Shown here: in pieces, positions 60,255 through 64,000 of the stretch | Position numbering within the stretch: position 1 is the first letter of the stretch | Layout of the letters: each line of letters starts with the position of its first letter | From: JAJEFO01 sp965208685 | Lineage (GTDB): Bacteria; Pseudomonadota; Alphaproteobacteria; Rhodobacterales; Rhodobacteraceae | NCBI GenBank assembly: GCA_965208685.1 | Contig: CBDBPL010000007.1 | Coordinates: 62,001 to 126,000, forward strand | DNA length: 64,000 bases | Reading direction: 5' to 3' | Notes under the pieces: generated by a model | Databases searched by the model: none | The model's input: only the letters and a program-made list of their open reading frames with translations | Told to the model about the DNA's origin: nothing | Translations under genes and position numbers: made by a program

Positions 60255-61121
60255 TCAGTTGCCTTCCGAATGCGCCCAGTCCCAGTACATCTCGCGCACG
60301 CGGCGCGTGTAGGGTCCCGGCTGGAACTCGGTTCCGTCGAATTCGACGACCGGCGTGACCTTGTTCATGTTGCCTGACATGAAGAGCTCGTCCGCTCCGC
60401 GAATGTCGTCGAATGTCAGCACGGCCTCGCGGACGGATGAACCTTCGGCGGCAAGATTCATCATGTGACGAGCACGCGTGATGCCAGCCAGGAAGGTGCC
60501 GTTTGCGACCGGAGTAAGAACCTCCCCGTCCTTGACCATGAAGATGTTGGCAGTGGCGGTTTCCGCGACGTTGCCCATGGCGTCGGCGACGAGCGCATTC
60601 GGATAGCCCTTTGTCCGCGCTTCGGCGATCATGCGCGCGTTGTTGGGATAGAGACAGCCCGCCTTGGCGTTGACGACCGCGCTCTCCAGGATCGGCCGAC
60701 GGTACCGCGTGGTGGTCAGTCGGGTCGATGCGTCCTCGGGCGCCAGCGGCCTCTCCTCGAGGCAGACGGAAAACGCGGTGCTCCCGGCATCTGGCACGAT
60801 CGCCGTTTCGTCGCCGTCGACGCCCCAGTACATGGGCCGGATGTACACGGCGGCGTCCGTGGCCAGGGACTTCAAGCCGTCCCAGACTATCTCCACCATT
60901 TCCATTGCAGTATGGGTCGGAGTCAGCATGAGCGCTTCCGCCGAGTGATTGACCCTTTCGCAATGGGCCAGGAGGTCGGGAGCCACACCTTCAAAATAGC
61001 GTGCGCCGTCGAAGACGCTGGAGCCGAGCCATGCACCGTGATCTGCGGCCTTCATGACGAAGGCGTCACCGTCATGCCAACTGCCCTCGAAATACGTGCG
61101 TACATTGGTGCCAAATGCCAT
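60255..61121 (-). CDS. Branched-chain amino acid aminotransferase-like (class IV PLP)
   Basis: A 288-residue fold type IV PLP aminotransferase. Early SVFDGARYFEG, the PLP lysine in AVVNAKAGCLYPNN, and ETATANIFMV and GITR motifs fit IlvE-like enzymes, which transfer amino groups to and from branched-chain keto acids. In Rhodobacteraceae this second IlvE-like protein is common beside a primary ilvE, so its preferred substrate is uncertain. It lies 165 bases upstream of the OCD-family gene on the same strand. Confidence 0.9.
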   Translation of the reverse strand: MAFGTNVRTYFEGSWHDGDAFVMKAADHGAWLGSSVFDGARYFEGVAPDLLAHCERVNHSAEALMLTPTHTAMEMVEIVWDGLKSLATDAAVYIRPMYWGVDGDETAIVPDAGSTAFSVCLEERPLAPEDASTRLTTTRYRRPILESAVVNAKAGCLYPNNARMIAEARTKGYPNALVADAMGNVAETATANIFMVKDGEVLTPVANGTFLAGITRARHMMNLAAEGSSVREAVLTFDDIRGADELFMSGNMNKVTPVVEFDGTEFQPGPYTRRVREMYWDWAHSEGN

Positions 61122-61260
61122 GAATCAGATCCTTTCGGAGGGCGAACCTAGGCGGTCCCGCATGGCGCGTCCAGAACGAGTTTCGCCGCCCGTCCCGCAG
61201 CGACGGATGATCCGGAATCCGCTGGACAATCGCGGGCGGGCAGGACACGACCTTGGTCCC

Positions 61261-61869
61261 ATGGAGCGAGGCTTTCCTCCAGCGCGACCTGGAATGCGCA
61301 TCGGGCTGCTTGGTGGATCGTTTGATCCGGCCCATGAAGGTCATGCGCACATCACCCGCGAAGCGCTGAAGCGACTTGCGCTCGACAGGGTGTGGTGGCT
61401 GGTGTCGCCCGGCAATCCGTTGAAGGAAAGGGGACCCGCCCCGCTGTCGGAGCGCATGGCGCGGGCGCGGGCGGTCATGCGGCATCCTCGCGTCCGCGTC
61501 ACGGACCTGGAGACGCGACTTGGGACGCGGCGCACATGGGACGGTCTCCACCGGTTGAAGGGGCGATTTCGCGGGGTCCGCTTTGTTTGGCTCATGGGTG
61601 CCGACAATCTGGCGGACCTGCATCGCTGGGACAACTGGGAGGAGATCTTGGCGCTGGTGCCGGTAGCCGTTCTGTCCAGGCCCGGCCATCGGGTGTCGCC
61701 GCTGTTTTCTCCGGCGGCACGTCGGTGCCGACGCGACCGGTGTCCGGAACGTGCGGCGCCGCAACTGGCCTTTGCCGATCCGCCGGCCTGGACATTCCTG
61801 AACGTGCCGATGAGCGACCTCTCGTCTACAAGCATCCGCGGAATCGGTGGCTGGTCACACGAGAGATGA
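61261..61869 (+). CDS. nadD: Nicotinate-nucleotide adenylyltransferase
   Basis: This 202-residue NadD joins nicotinate mononucleotide and ATP to give deamido-NAD. It has the nucleotidyltransferase motif GLLGGSFDPAHEGH, WWLVSPGNPLKERGP, WLMGADNLADLHRW and the C-terminal SSTSIR. Family members in Rhodobacteraceae begin about ten residues before GGSFDP, as here from ATG 61261; ATG 61294 is an alternative. It is divergent from the aminotransferase gene. Confidence 0.94.
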   Translation: MERGFPPARPGMRIGLLGGSFDPAHEGHAHITREALKRLALDRVWWLVSPGNPLKERGPAPLSERMARARAVMRHPRVRVTDLETRLGTRRTWDGLHRLKGRFRGVRFVWLMGADNLADLHRWDNWEEILALVPVAVLSRPGHRVSPLFSPAARRCRRDRCPERAAPQLAFADPPAWTFLNVPMSDLSSTSIRGIGGWSHER

Positions 61870-62005
61870 ATCCGACAGCGCGTCCACGGAACTTCCCCTG
61901 CGGAAATTGCCGTCTTGAATCGCGGATCGGGTACTGTCCGTCAGGCGCCGTCTGTGCCGTTGCCGGACAAGGCGTTGCCTGCCTGGGCCCGTCTCGCTCG
62001 GCCAG

Positions 62006-62428
62006 TCAAAGGACCCGGTGTCTCGCCCTCGCCCCTGCCTCGATCGCGGCGGCCAGCAACCGGTCGATGTTCAACTCGTAGCGCATGTCGGCGAGGAGCC
62101 TGAGCTCGGTCTCGCGTGCCGTGCCGTCAGCGGCCGCAACGTCGCAGGCCACGGCGTAAGCCGTGTCGAAGAGCCGCTCGGGGAGGTTCCTGCGCACGGT
62201 GTCCCAGAGGATGTCGAGCCCGTCCTCTTCCTCGAGAATGTCGAAGGTCGCGGCAGAGACCTCCTTCAGGCGGTCCATCTTGTAGTTGCTGAACACAGGC
62301 AGGTGGTTGACCATGCGCTCGATCGAGACAAGTTCGGACGTGCGAATGGTGTCGTCCGTGGCGGAAACCGCAATCATGACGGCAAGCAGCGTGTCCTCGG
62401 GCGTGAAATCGGCGGGTTTCAAAGCCAA
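62006..62428 (-). CDS. TerB-like protein (tellurite-resistance family)
   Basis: A 140-residue all-helical protein of the TerB/DjlA-N-like family. It shows DTLLAVMIAVSATDDTIRTSEL and YAVACDVAAADGTARETELRLL, the two acidic helix motifs that bind a metal in TerB. The start is TTG 62428 with GAGGAGA seven to eight bases upstream; no ATG fits. It is divergent from lysS, an arrangement I recall in Rhodobacteraceae. Its biochemical role is not known. Confidence 0.83.
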   Translation of the reverse strand: MALKPADFTPEDTLLAVMIAVSATDDTIRTSELVSIERMVNHLPVFSNYKMDRLKEVSAATFDILEEEDGLDILWDTVRRNLPERLFDTAYAVACDVAAADGTARETELRLLADMRYELNIDRLLAAAIEAGARARHRVL

Positions 62429-62521
62429 GGCGGATCTCCTCTCTCGTGTTGCCCGGGAACTTATTGACGCGACAGCGCCGCTGCAATAGGACACCGTTTC
62501 CGCAATTTGGAGATCGATCCG

Positions 62522-64000
62522 ATGACCGCGACGCGAGAAGCGGCACTGGCCTCGAAAGCATGGCCGTTCGAAGAGGCCCGGCGGCTGCTCCGGCGATGCA
62601 AGGCAGGCCCGCCCGAGAAGGGTCATGTCCTGTTCCAAACCGGCTACGGGCCGAGCGGGCTGCCGCATATCGGCACCTTCGGCGAGGTGGTGCGGACGAC
62701 CATGGTACGTCGCGCTTTCGAGGTGGTCAGCGACATTCCCACGAGGCTCGTCTGCTTTTCGGATGACATGGACGGGCTGAGAAAAGTCCCGGACAACGTG
62801 CCGAACAGGGAGCAGATGCTGGAGGACATGAACCTGCCTCTGGCGTGCGTGCGCGATCCATTCGGCACCCATGAGAGCTTCGGTGCGCACAACAATGCCC
62901 GGCTTCGCGCCTTTTTGGACGAGTTCGGCTTCGAGTACGATTTCGTGTCCGCGACGGAGGCCTACAGGTCAGGCCGCTTTGACGACATCCTGCTGACCGC
63001 TCTCGAACGCTTCGACAGCATGATGGAGGTCATGCTGCCGACGCTGGGCGCGGACCGGCAGTCGACCTATTCGCCGTTTCTTCCGATCAGCCCGAAATCC
63101 GGGCATGTGCTCCAGGTCCCGACGCTTGAACGCAACGTCTCGGCCGGCACGATCGTCTACGAGGAACCGGACGGGGAGCGGATAGAGATTCCCGTGACAG
63201 GCGGCAACGTCAAGTTGCAGTGGAAGCCGGATTGGGGCATGCGGTGGGCCGCGCTTGAGGTCGATTACGAGATGTTCGGAAAGGACCTGATCCCGTCTGC
63301 GGAGCTTTCATCCAGGATCTGCCGGGCATTGGGCGCGAGGCCGCCCGAGCTCTTGCACTACGAGCTGTTCAACGACGAGCACGGACAGAAGATCTCGAAG
63401 TCCAAGGGAAACGGTCTCTCGCTGGAGGACTGGCTGGCCTATGCCGCACCTGAGAGCCTTGCGTATTTCATGTACCTGAAGCCGCGAACCGCAAAGCGGC
63501 TCTATTTCGACGTGATCCCGAAGGCGGTGGACGAATATCACCAGCAGCTTCGCGCCTACGAGGGCCAAGACGATGCCGCAAGGCTCGGGAACCCGGTCTA
63601 TCACGTGCATTCGGGCGACGTGCCGAGTTCCAACCTGATCGTGCCGTACTCGATGCTCCTGAACCTTGCCAGCGTCTCCGGCGCGGAGGACAAGGATCGG
63701 CTCTGGGGCTTTATCAAGCGCTATGCACCCGATGCGGCACCGGACACGCACCCTGATCTTGACACGGCGGCCGGGTTTGCCGTCGCGTATTTCAACGATC
63801 TCGTGCGGCCGCACAGGACGTATCGTGCTCCGGAAGGGAAGGAACGGGCCGCCCTGGAGGACCTGAAGACGCGGCTTGACGCCTGGTGTGGCGGCACTGA
63901 CGCGGAAGGGCTTCAGTCCATGGTCTACGCCGTCGGCCGCGAGCACGGGTTCGATCCTCTTCGTGACTGGTTCAAGGCGCTTTATGAAGTGCTCTTGGGC
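62522..64000 (+). CDS. lysS: Class I lysyl-tRNA synthetase, cut by the window edge
   Basis: A class I lysyl-tRNA synthetase, the archaeal-type enzyme also found in many alphaproteobacteria, charges tRNA-Lys with lysine. It has the HIGH-type motif HIGTFGE (residues 49-55) and the KMSKS-type motif KISKSKG (near residue 290), plus the family block GPSGLPHIG before it. ATG 62522 follows GGAG at nine bases. The 493 codons seen cover the catalytic domain and much of the helical anticodon-binding part; the end lies beyond 64000. Confidence 0.96.
   Translation, partial: MTATREAALASKAWPFEEARRLLRRCKAGPPEKGHVLFQTGYGPSGLPHIGTFGEVVRTTMVRRAFEVVSDIPTRLVCFSDDMDGLRKVPDNVPNREQMLEDMNLPLACVRDPFGTHESFGAHNNARLRAFLDEFGFEYDFVSATEAYRSGRFDDILLTALERFDSMMEVMLPTLGADRQSTYSPFLPISPKSGHVLQVPTLERNVSAGTIVYEEPDGERIEIPVTGGNVKLQWKPDWGMRWAALEVDYEMFGKDLIPSAELSSRICRALGARPPELLHYELFNDEHGQKISKSKGNGLSLEDWLAYAAPESLAYFMYLKPRTAKRLYFDVIPKAVDEYHQQLRAYEGQDDAARLGNPVYHVHSGDVPSSNLIVPYSMLLNLASVSGAEDKDRLWGFIKRYAPDAAPDTHPDLDTAAGFAVAYFNDLVRPHRTYRAPEGKERAALEDLKTRLDAWCGGTDAEGLQSMVYAVGREHGFDPLRDWFKALYEVLLG

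Overview
The window is high-GC alphaproteobacterial chromosome, most likely Rhodobacteraceae. Several gene sets are typical of that family: a divergent crotonyl-CoA carboxylase/reductase and ethylmalonyl-CoA mutase pair, a class I lysyl-tRNA synthetase next to a TerB-like gene, the TauE plus TIGR02186 pair, the short RecD-like helicase, the NifU-like/TsaB/RimI run and two TRAP transporters. The assignment rests on remembered protein families, not on a search.

Layout. 1-3.7 kb: a TRAP operon (dctP, dctQ, dctM) facing a LysR regulator. 3.7-5.3 kb: a scrapyard with a transposase N-terminus, a truncated Na/Pi cotransporter gene ended by an 82-bp inverted-repeat relic, and the N-terminus of a tyrosine recombinase. 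5.4-16.7 kb: one very large gene for a 3,779-residue relaxase-primase-helicase protein with four RecD-like helicase modules, alternately intact and degenerate. 16.9-17.8 kb: a fused MNT-HEPN toxin-antitoxin protein and a five-copy 22-bp repeat array. 17.8-34.6 kb: housekeeping and metabolic genes (deoD, ecm, ccr, a YbdK-type ligase, a dihaem peroxidase, a Sel1 protein, a PhyH dioxygenase, TRAP operon 2, a RecD-like helicase, an SDR, TIGR02186, tauE). 34.6-39.2 kb: a small non-autonomous element, a complete insertion sequence with a 760-aa transposase and an apparent 5-bp target duplication, and a solitary AAA ATPase. 39.5-51.5 kb: a sugar-acid cluster with aldose epimerase, SDR, DapA-type aldolase, galactonate-type dehydratase, GntR regulator, a complete sugar ABC transporter and a GMC oxidoreductase. 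51.5-56.6 kb: a nucleoside-type BmpA ABC operon whose last permease has lost its C-terminus at a rearrangement junction. 56.7-64 kb: housekeeping genes (rimI, tsaB, NifU-like, uspA, OCD family, class IV aminotransferase, nadD, TerB-like, lysS).

How the genes work together. The 39.5-51.5 kb block reads as a pathway in which an ABC transporter imports a sugar or sugar acid, an epimerase and dehydrogenases oxidise it to an aldonate, DgoD dehydrates that to a 2-keto-3-deoxy acid, and the DapA-type enzyme cleaves it to pyruvate plus an aldehyde. Ccr and Ecm belong to the ethylmalonyl-CoA pathway for C2 assimilation. The BmpA operon would import nucleosides and DeoD, some 35 kb away, would phosphorolyse purine nucleosides.

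The most unusual content is the giant relaxase with its internally duplicated helicase pairs and altered HUH motif, the HEPN partner that has lost its RNase residues while fused to its antitoxin, and the insertion sequence with its probable miniature derivative. No rRNA, tRNA or CRISPR array was seen.
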